This document shows positions 38,499 to 49,883 of a stretch of 64,000 nucleotides of DNA, piece by piece. Origin of the DNA: Isoperla grammatica (lineage: Eukaryota; Arthropoda; Insecta; Plecoptera; Perlodidae); NCBI GenBank assembly GCA_945910005.1, contig OX246739.1:9460292-9524291 (forward strand). The letters are read 5' to 3'. A model generated the notes under the pieces. The model was not told the DNA's origin. It was given only the letters and a program-made list of their open reading frames with translations, and did no database searches. Both the position numbers and the translations under genes were made by a program. Numbering within the stretch: position 1 is the stretch's first letter; the number at the start of each line of letters is the position of its first letter.

Positions 38499-41400
38499 AT
38501 GGCAGAATGTATAACGCAAGAGAGCGTTCTAAACCAAGACGGCGTAATCACGAAAGGCGGTCTAAAGCGAGACAGCGTAATCACGAAAAACAGCGTGATG
38601 ACGCAAGGTAGCGTGACGACAACATACAAGTCTATTACCACTGACCCTGTTCCAGCGGGTCTGCGAGAACTAGCTGCTGAAATAACTACTGCGGTGAGAA
38701 ATTTTTATACTATGAGTGACTCAATCGCATGACAGCATTTGCGCCCGCAGGAGAGGGCAAGGGGGGGGGGGGGGGAATTTGCCCCCCCTTTCAGTCTTCA
38801 ATTTTCATTTCCTCCCTGGCAAAAATCCTGACACAGATTACTTTGGCTAGATATGGGTGTGGTTAGGGTAGGGCATTACCTCCCATCGTATTCAAATCAG
38901 TCACTAATTCATAAAGCACCCAAGTATCATCATTATCATCATCAAAAACCACCCACATTCTGGGTCCATGGCAGAAAAGTCTCGGGGTCCTGCAAGGCGA
39001 CAAAAATGATCGTGCTGCCATGTTGCGCTTTGAAACAAACAAACCCTCCTTCCCATCGTTCGCTCTGAATCAATCAGCTGTTTTACTCAATCTGTACATT
39101 TCTCATACGTAATAATATAAAACTGAACTGAATACAACCTGTATTATACACACCAAACCAACATTACCTGTTGGTTGTACAATCGTCACAACTCACTATC
39201 CTAACCGACACTAGTCACTGGCCGCGCGTGCACTGACTATAAACCTGGGCCCAGATTCATAAGAGGTCCCAAGTATTTTTTGGTCTTATCTCTAAGGCTG
39301 GCCTAACTTGTAGGACCTCTTGTGAATCCAGGCCCTGGTACATATATTATTTAAAAAAGTTATGTCCAATGACTGTCAACTCAATCGCAGCGTTCGACTC
39401 AAACATATTATAATATTCCCTGGTTCGACCTATTTCGAGGTCAACCTTACTAGGCAAAAGCATCACAGATGTTGGGTCTCGTATACATTCACGTGTAGGC
39501 ACTATAATCGGTATTGGGTAGGTCTACCTCTATCAGTAAAAAACAAAAAACACGACACATATTTATTGCACTGTTATGTTTCACCACTTCGCCACTGGTG
39601 GCGTAAATTACAATATGTTGTCGAAGAAGAATGGCTGAGGAAGCCGCGCTCTCTGCATGGAAAAAAAATGTAATAATATGTTGCTGTTTTCATATCATGC
39701 ATTTAGCCACTCAGTAGAGTCGTAGGCTTCCAGCTCCTTTCTATTCTATGTCCTTCGCTTTCTGCATGATATCAATAACTTCCACAAACTAACACACAAA
39801 CATTCCGCCATTACACAATCTACACGCGTCTGTCTCAATTACACCCGTGTGAACCGATAATTATTGCTTTCAGATCCTCATCGCCAAACCAGTACATATT
39901 TACAGTTTCATAGCCGACTTCTTGCAAGAACAGCTCTTGACGCGGGACTCGAGTAAGTATCAATATAGGCCTAAATGACGTCATACTACAAACTATCAAC
40001 TTATTGAAATTATAGAACATAAATTTACATGATCCCCTGAGAGGATTAATTAAGGTACATACAGACGGACGACAGCTTACGTTAAAAAGTACGCGTTTGT
40101 TGAGGTGAAGATGGGAAGACAAATAAATTGAGACGTTTCGGCCGAATGGTGGTATGGTTTTTCAGCTACTTTTTAGGCTGCGGTAAACTTCCCCGTAGGG
40201 GACCCACGTAGAATTTAGCACAGGGTATTATAGGCCTATACTTCTGCCGATCGTTAGAGGCGAGAAAAATATGCAGTGGTCCTCTTTCCCTTCCCTATCT
40301 CCTTTGAAAACTCCCAATTCAACAACTTGGGCGTTGCTCCGTCCAATTCAGCAAGCTCAGTTTGGTAATCATGGTTTCGACAAACATTACATTCAAAATG
40401 CAGTCGCTATGTTTCTTTGTAGAGATTCTCCGCTTATTGGCTAATCAGAGTTTAAAAGTTTAGTGAAACCAGACTCATGTGACGTATTTGTATCTCGTAA
40501 CTCAGGCTGGAATTCATAGTCGGCCCCTACACCTAGGGGCGCCCATTGTTACCAAGGTAACAATTGTTTGCATGTTATTTCCCATAAACAAAACAAATCC
40601 ATAGCAACAATGGGTGCCCCTAGGTGTAGGGGCCGACTATGAATTCCAGCCTGAGTTACGAGATACAAATACTGTAACTTGTTTTCTCCTCTGAAACCAC
40701 GCTTCTGATTGGTGGTTGCCATGGAGAAAACAAGTTAGCGGTGGTCTAAATATTTAGCCGGGCGTTATAATACCGGGCCTAACTCAGAGATTCGCTGCGA
40801 GCAAACATGGTGACTGTCATGTGTTTTGAATGTAATGTTTGTTGAAACCATGGTTACCAAATCAAACCGAGAAAGTAAGTGAATAAGGTCCAGTCTTAAA
40901 ATGTCCCAATAACTATACATATTCGTCGAATAGCTTGTTGTCTCCATGGCAACGACCAATCAAAACCCTTGAAATCCTCCAGCTACAAATAACTTTCTTA
41001 TTAGGAGATTGTAAGACCGGCCCTCAGTCTTAAAATGTCCCAATAACTACTTATTCGTCGAATAGCAATTGTTTTCTCCATGACAACGACCAATTAAAAC
41101 TCTTGAAATCCTCTAAATAGATTAATTGCTACGAATAACTTTCTTATTAGGAGATTGTAAGACCGGCCCTAAGGCAAATAATCAACACAAATAAAAAATG
41201 TACTGTTAGTTGTCGTCTTCTGTGTGTTCTTTAACACTGTCACTGTTATTTTAAACGGCATGAGCTCATAAGTAATATTTATCTTCATGGGGTTTCTGCT
41301 ACAAATAAATACACGGAAATCTTGGAAATAAATAACCTTAGTAGACCTTTTTTTTCTTCTTGTGCCAAGATGGCTTTTTCCGCCATTCTTTTGTCCGACT

Positions 41401-44400
41401 ATCCAACTTAAAACAGCTTCCTTTTCTGGCCTGCTCATGTCATAGGGCAGGGAGTATTAGTAAACCTAATACATTAGGTATGGCTTTCAAAATCCTCTTC
41501 AAAATTAACTTTAAAATTATACCTAAAAATGTGTTTTAAATGACTGTATTCGTTGCGAACTATTTTTGTTTAGATGTGTCACCGTCCCACCGAATGATCC
41601 GTGCCATGTTGGAGAATGAGCTGACTTACGAGGCGATGCTCAAGAGATGGGGCGTCAGCACAGCGTTGGCTAATTTCGCAGCGACAATCATACAAGTACG
41701 CATTTATACGCAACGTTTTATTATGTCCACCCACCAAGCCTGCCAAACTCCCGATTTCGCTGTGTTACAATTAAAATTGCTTTGGAATGTAAATGAAAAT
41801 GTCATCCTGTGTAGAGAGCTACGTGCTCATTCTTATGAACTTACTTACTAGATGCAATATAGTTCAACATTGAAGTTTGCTGGAACGCTCTCCCGGGGCG
41901 GGCCCTCTAGAGAAGATGATGGAGGAATACAGAATTAAAAACGCATAAGCCTGAGGAAGGGGGTGATAATAAAAATTAGTGTGGGTATTAGTTGGGGTAT
42001 AGAACAATGGAGTTAATGTTTCTTTGTTGTTCCAATCAATATTTTCGTTCTTTTGTAACGTTATGTTGCTGGACACCTTTCACGCCTAATTAAGAACATC
42101 TGCAAAACGGAAACAGATTGGAATAAACAAGAAAGAGCATTAAATTGTCTATAGGATGACACATTATTTTGATTTTCTTTTGAGGCAATTTAAAACCATT
42201 TTAAAGTGATCTTAACAGACGAAAATCGGGTGTTCTGCAAGGTAAAAACGTCTCATGTTCACACGTCATTTCAAATACTGCCTGGCTGTCTATATTATAA
42301 AAACACCTCTTTTATTACAGGCTGTGTACAGAGGATACCGAGCAAGAAAAACGATGCCAAAGAAGAAAAAGCTAGAAGGTAGAATGAGTGAGAAAGTAAA
42401 TAAATAATTTATAATTTTTTAATTTCTTTTTTTTGTTGATCTTGTTGACTTTTACATAGCCATGTTTACATGGAGGTTTCAATAAGGTATTGAGTACGAC
42501 ACGACTGTTCAATCCTCAATGTAACCACTTTGAACACGTATTGGATCGGTTTGATCCAATACCCTTAATGATTGATTGATTGATTAAGGTATTTTATTGA
42601 AAAGCGGGATTAAGGCTAAATGGTGGGATCGGATTCAAACTATACATTTAAACGATTTATAGTATCATACATATTGAGCAGGCTCCAGTACTGCATGTAA
42701 ACATGGCTAATGTAAGTGAATGTTCATTATTTTTTAATTTAATTTCACTAAATTAGAAAATAGGTCATAGACTTACAGTTAACTTGAACGTGTATTTCTT
42801 TAATTTGTATGTTTACATAATATTTTGTTTTCATTGATGATATTGATTGATATTTTGTTTTGATGATGATGTCGATTGTATGTGCTAATTACACCTTTCT
42901 TTCTGACGTCATCAAGTTAAAGCCACCGTCGCAGAAGAAAGGAGTGAAGAGTCGTCCACCGACTCAATAGAGAGGGACGAAGTCAGAGCCGCAATCTGCA
43001 TCCAAGTGAGTATATGGTCTAAATTATTCCACTGTAGGGCTACTGTGCTTTGTTCAATTGTGTAAGCGATATCGACATAACTGGACACTCTTTGCGAAAC
43101 AGATTCGAGATATCAGCTAGCTACATACGTAAGAAAACGAATTTCAGTTGTCATTACATCACACAGGGATTTTCTTGCAATCATTTCTGGGCCCGAAGTA
43201 TAGAATTTGTTCCATGGTAGCTCTGCCTATCGTAAGAGGCTAAACTGGCCCCAACTGTCTGGCTATACTGCATAGTACATAACCAGAAAAGTCGGAAGTA
43301 TATTTTTCCAGGAATGGGAGAGGGGGAGGGGGGAGAGACCGAGGAGAGCTCACACGAGAACACTGTATCAAGATGGGGGACTGGAAGGGGATACACTTTT
43401 AAGTTTCTTGATTCTCAATGGTTAAAATCATACAATTGCCACCTCACTCCTTGGGGGGCAGGCTATGCCACTCTGCCCCCTCCACTCACGTCGCTGTACG
43501 TTATGTTTTCATCAACCACACCGAGCACGGTTGTTTGAATTGTTTCCAGCGTAACTTCCGCACAGCGGTGAAGGGGGGCAAATACGAGAAACCCCCGGGA
43601 GAGCCTCAACAACGGCGGCGACCCCGGGTGCCGGGGATGTCCAACGCCCGCCACCCCTCGGGGATCTCGACCGCCCCCGCCGAGCTCACGTACGCCTACG
43701 AGACCACCACGAAGGAGGCGAGCGTCGTCGCCGACCCCCACCTCCCCGAACAACAGGCCCAGTCGTCGCCCAGTATACCGGCACTTCCGCGTCCTCCCGA
43801 CAACGCGCGGGCTGACTCCGGCGCGCAGACCACTCTGCCGTCCACCTCTCCGCTGCTGCAGGGGAGGCCCATGTCGCCGGTCGCAAAGAAGTCCAAACAG
43901 GCAGTCGCCACATCTCAAAGACAGGGGAAACAGACAGTTGCTACTTCGCTGAAGAAGGACGTAAAGCAAACAGTTGCCACAGCTCAAAAACAGCCGAAGC
44001 AGACGGTTGCCACACCTAAAAAGCAGAAATCGAAGCAATCAGTTGACACATCTCAAAACCAGGTGAAGCAAACAAGTTCTACTTCGCTCAAGGAGCAGAA
44101 CTCGAAACAGTCAGTTGACACACCTCAAAACCAGGTGAAGCAAACAAGTTCTACTTCGCTCAAGGAGCAGAACTCGAAACAGTCAGTTGACACACCTCAA
44201 AACCAGGTGAAGCAAACAAGTTCTACTTCGCTCAAGGAGCAGAACTCGAAACAGTCAGTTGGCACACCTGAAAAAGAAGCGAAACAGCCAGTTGCCGCAC
44301 CTAAAAAGCAAGAATCGAAGCAAACAGTTGCCACATGTAAAAAGCAAGAATCGAAGCAAACAGTTGCCACATGTAAAAAGCAAGAATCGAAGCAAAGAGT

Positions 44401-45469
44401 TGCCACACCTAAAAAGCAAGAATCGAAGCAAACAGTTGCCGCACCTAAAAAGCAAGAATCGAAGCAAACAGTTGCTGCACCTAAAAGGCAAGAATCGAAG
44501 CAAACAGTTGCCACATGTAAAAAGCAAGCATCGAAGCAAAGAGTTGCCACACCTCCTCAAAAACAATCCGAACCGAACCGAAGCACACCCCGACCGTCCA
44601 CACCGAAGCACACAGTTTCTATTTCGATTAAGAAACCAAACCCGCAGCAGTCAGATGTCACACTTCAAAACCAGGTGAAACAGAATACCATCACACCAGA
44701 CAAGCAAGACTCGAAGCAGAAAATTATTGCCAAACAAAACGAACAGCAAACCGTTATCACACTTGAAAATCAGACGAAAACAGCACCACTCGGCGGCAAG
44801 TCCAAGTCCGTGGCCGTTGTGGAGCCAATACTCGACTCCTTGATGTGGTTCGTGATCGACAAGGCGTGCAACCCCGGTCCCGTCGAGACGACGTCGTCGG
44901 AACAATCGGCCGAGATCGGCGTCCTCCAAGTCCTACCGGTAACACCGCAACTCGAGTCCCTCTACTCTCCGTCTACCGGACCGGCCGTGTCGCCCGCAGC
45001 ACAGAACACGTTCAGTCTGAAGGGAGACGGCTCGTCCGTGGCCATGCTGATAGACAAGTTCGAGTCGTCGGTAATGGAGCCGCCGAGTCGGGTGGCAATC
45101 GGCATCGAATCGCAGGAATTCTACCAGGCTCGGGATTCCCTGTCGGTGACGGGAAACGAGAGCTCGAGGCTGCTCTTGTTGAATCGCAGTTCCTACAGCA
45201 TTCAGACGGGTGGCGGGAGAGCGGTGGCGCTACGGTCGGAGGTAGATCTGACGCGGTCGCCGCCCGAGGTGGCAGGAAGGCGCACGGACGGGGATCTAGG
45301 GAACCACGTGGACTGGGATGAAGGAAACCACGTGGATTGGGCCGAGGAGAACCACGTGGACTGGGCTGAGGAATCCGAGTACCTGTTAGCGACCGCCGAC
45401 CAAGTCGATATTGACTTTGATAGAACCACCTTCGATCAAATAAACGGTTTAGATGATAGGCCTATGTAA
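38499..45469 (+). CDS. RIIa-like and IQ-motif protein with repeat-rich tail (Sp17/CABYR type)
   Basis: Six coding exons: 38,499-38,693, 39,874-39,952, 41,574-41,695, 42,321-42,378, 42,917-43,005 and 43,550-45,469. Phases match throughout, giving 820 aa. After 50 low-complexity residues comes VPAGLRELAAEITTAILIAK...SFIADFLQEQLL (~51-87), which fits the RIIa dimerisation/docking fold seen in Sp17, CABYR and ropporin. IIQAVYRGYRARK (~130-142) is a clear calmodulin-binding IQ motif. ICIQRNFRTAVKGGKYEK, spanning the last exon junction, is a degenerate second one. The 640-residue last exon is Lys/Gln/Ser/Thr-rich with tandem repeats and an acidic end. RIIa proteins bind AKAPs in sperm tails and cilia, so a ciliary or sperm role is inferred. 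Orthology is uncertain, because the tail has no family equivalent I recognise. The final exon gene model is firm: stop TAA at 45,467-45,469. Confidence 0.82.
40358..40873. mobile_element. Inverted-repeat element enclosing a nested foldback
   Basis: TTTGGTAATCATGGTTTCG followed by ACAAACATTACATTCAAAA near 40,361-40,399 is the reverse complement, with few mismatches, of 40,826-40,862. Related single ends occur at 10,762-10,803 and 24,504-24,560. Between these ends lies a second inverted repeat (40,484-40,672), as if one element had jumped into another. It lies in intron 2 of the RIIa/IQ gene. Confidence 0.6.
40484..40672. repeat. Foldback with 67-bp arms
   Basis: Arms at 40,484-40,550 and 40,606-40,672 are reverse complements with essentially one mismatch. 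They contain TAACTCAGGCTGGAATTCAT, AGTCGGCCCCTACACCTAGG and their complements, around a 55-bp loop. It would form a very stable hairpin in the pre-mRNA intron. The near-perfect arm identity suggests a recent insertion or gene-conversion maintenance. Confidence 0.92.
40888..41170 (+). mobile_element. Tandem dimer of the CCAAT-bearing MITE
   Basis: Two copies in direct tandem: 40,888-41,024 and 41,025-41,170. Each runs from CAGTCTTAAAATGTCCCAAT to GATTGTAAGACCGGCCCT, with CTCCATG(G/A)CAACGACCAAT in the middle. The internal block combines a CCAAT box (NF-Y type) with a GGCAAC half of an RFX X-box. It lies in intron 2 of the RIIa/IQ gene. Confidence 0.75.
42459..42707. mobile_element. MITE with TA target duplication, 249 bp
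   Basis: The termini GCCATGTTTACATG (from 42,459) and CATGTAAACATGGC (ending 42,707) are perfect 14-bp inverted repeats flanked by TA on both sides. A TA duplication is typical of Tc1/mariner-type elements. The interior is AT-rich with an ATTG tetranucleotide run and no transposase frame. It lies in an intron of the RIIa/IQ gene. Confidence 0.75.
43900..44570 (+). repeat. Coding tandem repeats in the RIIa/IQ tail
   Basis: Two kinds of in-frame repeat follow each other. A 72-nt unit (24 aa, beginning SKQSVDTPQNQVKQ) occurs in about three near-identical copies at ~44,030-44,265. A 36-nt unit (12 aa, KKQESKQTVATC with variants) occurs about eight times at ~44,300-44,560. Unit lengths are multiples of three, so copy changes keep the frame. 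They generate long antisense open frames that are not genes. Confidence 0.95.
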
Positions 45470-48400
45470 AGCAAAATCAGTTTACAAATATTTTTTTTAA
45501 CAGTGCTTTTCACGACACATGATGAAAACATGAAAATGGAAAATAAAAATTGAAAAATGTGAGTATATAATATAGTAAATAACCTGAAATAAACGGATGA
45601 CAACAATGTGAGTGTATGGTAATGTGGTCAATGATATGGAACCAAACCTCAAGACCCCCAATGCGGCGGTGGCACCGTAACCAGTCATTTACACTTGGGA
45701 TAGTAGTTTATTTCCAAATACATTCGTTGGTTCGATTTTAAAATAAGCATGTTTTAATATTATAACATTTAAAAGGAAATCTATTTGGAAATACATTTTT
45801 AGAAAGTCTGTGTTCTGAACGCAATAGTAATTGTAAAAACTTTAATATTTTAACTGGTTGTACTATTCGGGGTTGCTACATGGTACGGTGTGAGAGGTTT
45901 AAGTCCATGTCATTGGTGTGTCACTCAATCCAAAAGTTCTTTGTTTTCTTACCTACCTGTTCATTATCTTAATGGTATATTTGCTGTATTTAATGCATTT
46001 TTGAAACTACATGTAAGTAATTTTCAAATAATTTATAGAATTTTAGTCAAATCGATGTTTTAAAGTTATTTTCTAATTTTGACTGATTTACAACAAACAA
46101 TGAATATAAAGCAATTGCAAATTTAATAAGGTAAAACCTAACCTACCGTTATCGATATCAATGAGGAGCGTATTGAAGTGGCTATAAACTAACAACCAGT
46201 TACATACGCTGTTATTGAGCTAAAATGTAAAACTGTTTGTTTTATAAATCAACTCTGTCATAAGCCTATACATTGACGATCAGGTAGTTATTTGATGAAA
46301 CCAGTAGTTATAGGGTATGTGAATTCGTATAGGAAGTAGTGTTCAGTTTTGTTTAATACAGTAAAACAGTTGTACGGGAATATAATCGAAGAATGGGTAG
46401 TTTAAAAACCTTATTCTTATCATGTATAATATCAAATCAGATCAACTTTATTAATTTTGTTGGTCACAGCCGTTAGATACACATCAACATACCGATTCAT
46501 CACTTAACTTTTGCCCAAAACAAACACTCATAAATGGCCAACAGTTCAAGTTATTTATAATACAATTAAATTACCATAGGAATTGTTATAGGTAATAACA
46601 TTTTGTACAGTGCGGATAGATTAAGATTAGTACATATTTTGAATCAAAATTGTAATGAAATATAATTCATGTTTTATACAGGCTTCTAGGGCTACTTAAC
46701 ACAAAATATACCAATTGCACTTCAGAATGTGTATCATACATTCATTGTAAATATAATAAAAAATGGTGACGAACCATATTAAAATACCTTTCACTCTAAT
46801 TTAAAATTGGAAATATTGTTTTACGCACACTCTCAAGCTGTAGTTGAAAAACAGTGACGTCACTGAAGTCACACCAACTCCAAACAATAGCCGCTAAACT
46901 AAACATGATGTGTTATTCATTTCACGTCCGTGAGCAAAGATCTCATCAGAATAAACTTCGAGAAAGATTTTATGAAGTGTGATTTGTTGGATGCAAGCTT
47001 ATGTTTTAAATTTACCTTACCATACAAAAAGCTTTCGTTTTCCAAGCGAGTGACACCAGATTATGGCAACTGTTTTTTAGTTTATTTGACATATTTAATA
47101 TACCTTCCCCTTTGTGTAGGTCTCACAAGTTAGGTCATGATATCAATAGCATGAGACATAACCGGCAAGCAATCAGTTAAAACTGTGTTTCATGTTGTAC
47201 TTTTTCATTACAATAGAAGGTGGAAGTCTGTGAAAGCGTTATTGTAATTACTTGTCTTTACTTTGAATGCATTGATTTAAATTAGTTAATTTGTACGAGT
47301 TGTAGCTGTAAGTGAGTACACTGTAAATATGTAATTGTATGCACAACTGCGTTGTGATGCAAGTACATTAGTAGGGTTTACGTTAGCGGTAGGCCTACAC
47401 AATACAGAGTCACACCGATAAAATCCGTAAAAAATGCAACTCTACATTGCCTGACTATTAAAAAGGGTTGACGATAGAATAGTAAATGGAAAGAGTATTG
47501 TAATCGATCGTTACTGTGATAAATTAGCCACGAGAAAAGACCCGACAAAGCAAGCAATGTATATAGTGGACTTTGGACATACTACTGCAAGAGTGGAACT
47601 TCTCTCATGGGTATGTATCGCCCCAACGAAAAGCTTAGTGCACATGAAATGTGACTGTGCCATTATAGAATGTGTCACCCTCTGATTCACATTAATTGTA
47701 CTTTGTAAACACGTGGACGCGTACGTGAATTGCTTTGTGTTTTGACCTATTGACCTTCGTACAAACGCGTTCAACTAGTAGGCTTGCTTGGATACTATTC
47801 TATTAATAATTCATTGTACCCACATTGTTATTGTGGATTTATACAAAATTGTTATTCTATTTATTATGAGTATAACTCACTTCAAACTTAATGCATAACA
47901 TTCAAACAATGGCATTTGCTTCAGTCTACACAAGTTTTTAATTATTCCAAAACGCTCGTTTATATTTAGGCCTAAAGACATAATTTCGATTGCTTATTTT
48001 TTACTATTGACTGGAATGTAATGATACATAATTATGTACTTATCTCGTTGGTGTAGCCAAAGTTCTTGGAACTATGATTGAACCACAAAGGTACAATCTT
48101 AGTTTTGCCCCAATCAGCGAGTGTGTCAGTGTAATGCATTGCCAAGTATCTGTATCTACCTCTGCAATTGGGTGTTTGTTGTGGCGTTAGAAACTTGTGT
48201 AGATAGGCCATATAGAAACATTAAACAAGCTCAACTAAAACGAGAACTAACGTTTCCGTGTGTGCGATTAAAACTAAACCAATCGAAGATTTGGTGTTAA
48301 TATCATCAACACATCACATGTGGCTACGTAGCCTAGGGTGGAAGCAAACTGACGTATTATAATAAAGATGAAACATGAAAGAATAATTGTACCAAATTCA

Positions 48401-49883
48401 TTTTTATGATGCAGATTAATTACATCATAATGTTCCATTATTTGCCAAGATTAAAACAACGTAACTGACCAGTGTAATTTAATTGCATGCATAGTGATGT
48501 ATTATTGTTTAATATTGGCAGCAGCTCCGTATGACATCAAATCTAGAATTCCATTTCAAAATTGTCCAATCCCTTCTGATCTGATCGATAAAGATGAACG
48601 GATTATTTTCCCAAAAATACGTTAACAACATTATAGCACCCTTCATGGAATTTAAACATGGATAGTTTACAACTTTCCACACGCATTGCACCAGCACTAA
48701 CGCACTTAAAATACAAGCCACTATATAGCGTTCTTGATAAGTGTTTCTAGCAGTTAGCCCACCGTAGTCGATGTGCATAGTAATATAGAGATGTGTTTTC
48801 GAATGATAAGTTTAATATTATATTAGTCAGATTTCAAAATTATTATTTCCTTCTATTAAGTAGTTATTATTCCCACTAAAAATTACGGGCATGTATTGAA
48901 AGTGACGTCAGAAACATTGTGGACCTTTGAGTGGTTGAAATATCAAATATACGCTAATATTATTAACATTTTGCTGGCAGACAACATAACCGTTTAACTG
49001 CTATCTAAGAATTAGTGGTTATATGGTAACGAGCAAACATGTCTCAAACGGCATCGGCAGTAACTATCTCCTACTCAAGACTGAAACACAGGCCCGAGTT
49101 ACTGTTAGCCTACTGATGCACGACCCCAAGGCAAATCTTAGATAGGTAGTCAATAATTCAATATCTATACTTCTACACCATTCTGGAAATGAATGGTCTA
49201 GATAACGATTTAGATCAATAAGAATCAAACTATAGACAGATGTATAGTTGTTAACACCTACATTGTTATATGTTGTGTGTGTTAAATTTGTCTTCATTTA
49301 AAACTTTATAAAAAACATAGGGCCTCGGTAGTTAATACTTGTATTGGTGATACAGGAACACGCTTGACAATTGTTTTCGAATGCTGTCGTTTTGACAATC
49401 ATTAGAGATAATAGTAGTAGCTAAGTACAAAATGTTTGATAACAGGTAAAAGTGCTATGCAAATTTATGAGTTAAATAACAAGTATACGGTACAGAATTG
49501 TTTGAAAATTCGTTATTAATATTATTTTGTAACAATATGCGTTTAAAGTAATTGAACTTTTGGTAATTAATTTACATTAAAAAAGTTATATGATGTATTT
49601 CTCTTAAAGAAAAGGTCCACGAGTACACGGTTGCCAAATAAAATATAAATATTTGAAAAGTTTTGGTATAGATATAACTGTTACAGTAACTGATAAAACT
49701 CATAGAAAGAACCTTCCTTTTAATTTGTGCTTGATTCTTCCAATCATGGTATTCGTGGTTCGTTGGTGCCATGTAGAATCTGAAACAACAATAACAACAA
49801 CAATAAAATAACTAGCTCCGTGTATTGTGACAGGATAGCCGAACATGGCTCATTGTCACTGAACTACGTACCGTGGGTTAGCT
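45470..49883. other. Gene-poor intergenic region
   Basis: It follows the RIIa/IQ stop, with an AATAAA at about 45,542. Open frames at 46,930-47,133 (plus) and 47,511-47,774 (minus) are AT-rich and lack splice signals or recognisable motifs. No repeat with clear boundaries was seen. Nothing else supportable. Confidence 0.5.

Noticed and set aside
43418..43549. Upstream extension of the last RIIa/IQ exon
   Set aside because: A clear acceptor ends at 43,549 and the phase joins exon 5 exactly, so the upstream open stretch is intron.
44197..44611. Long antisense open frames with Cys-Phe-Asp-Ser and Leu-Leu-Arg-Phe repeats
   Set aside because: They are reverse-strand shadows of the in-frame 36-nt coding repeat of the RIIa/IQ tail.
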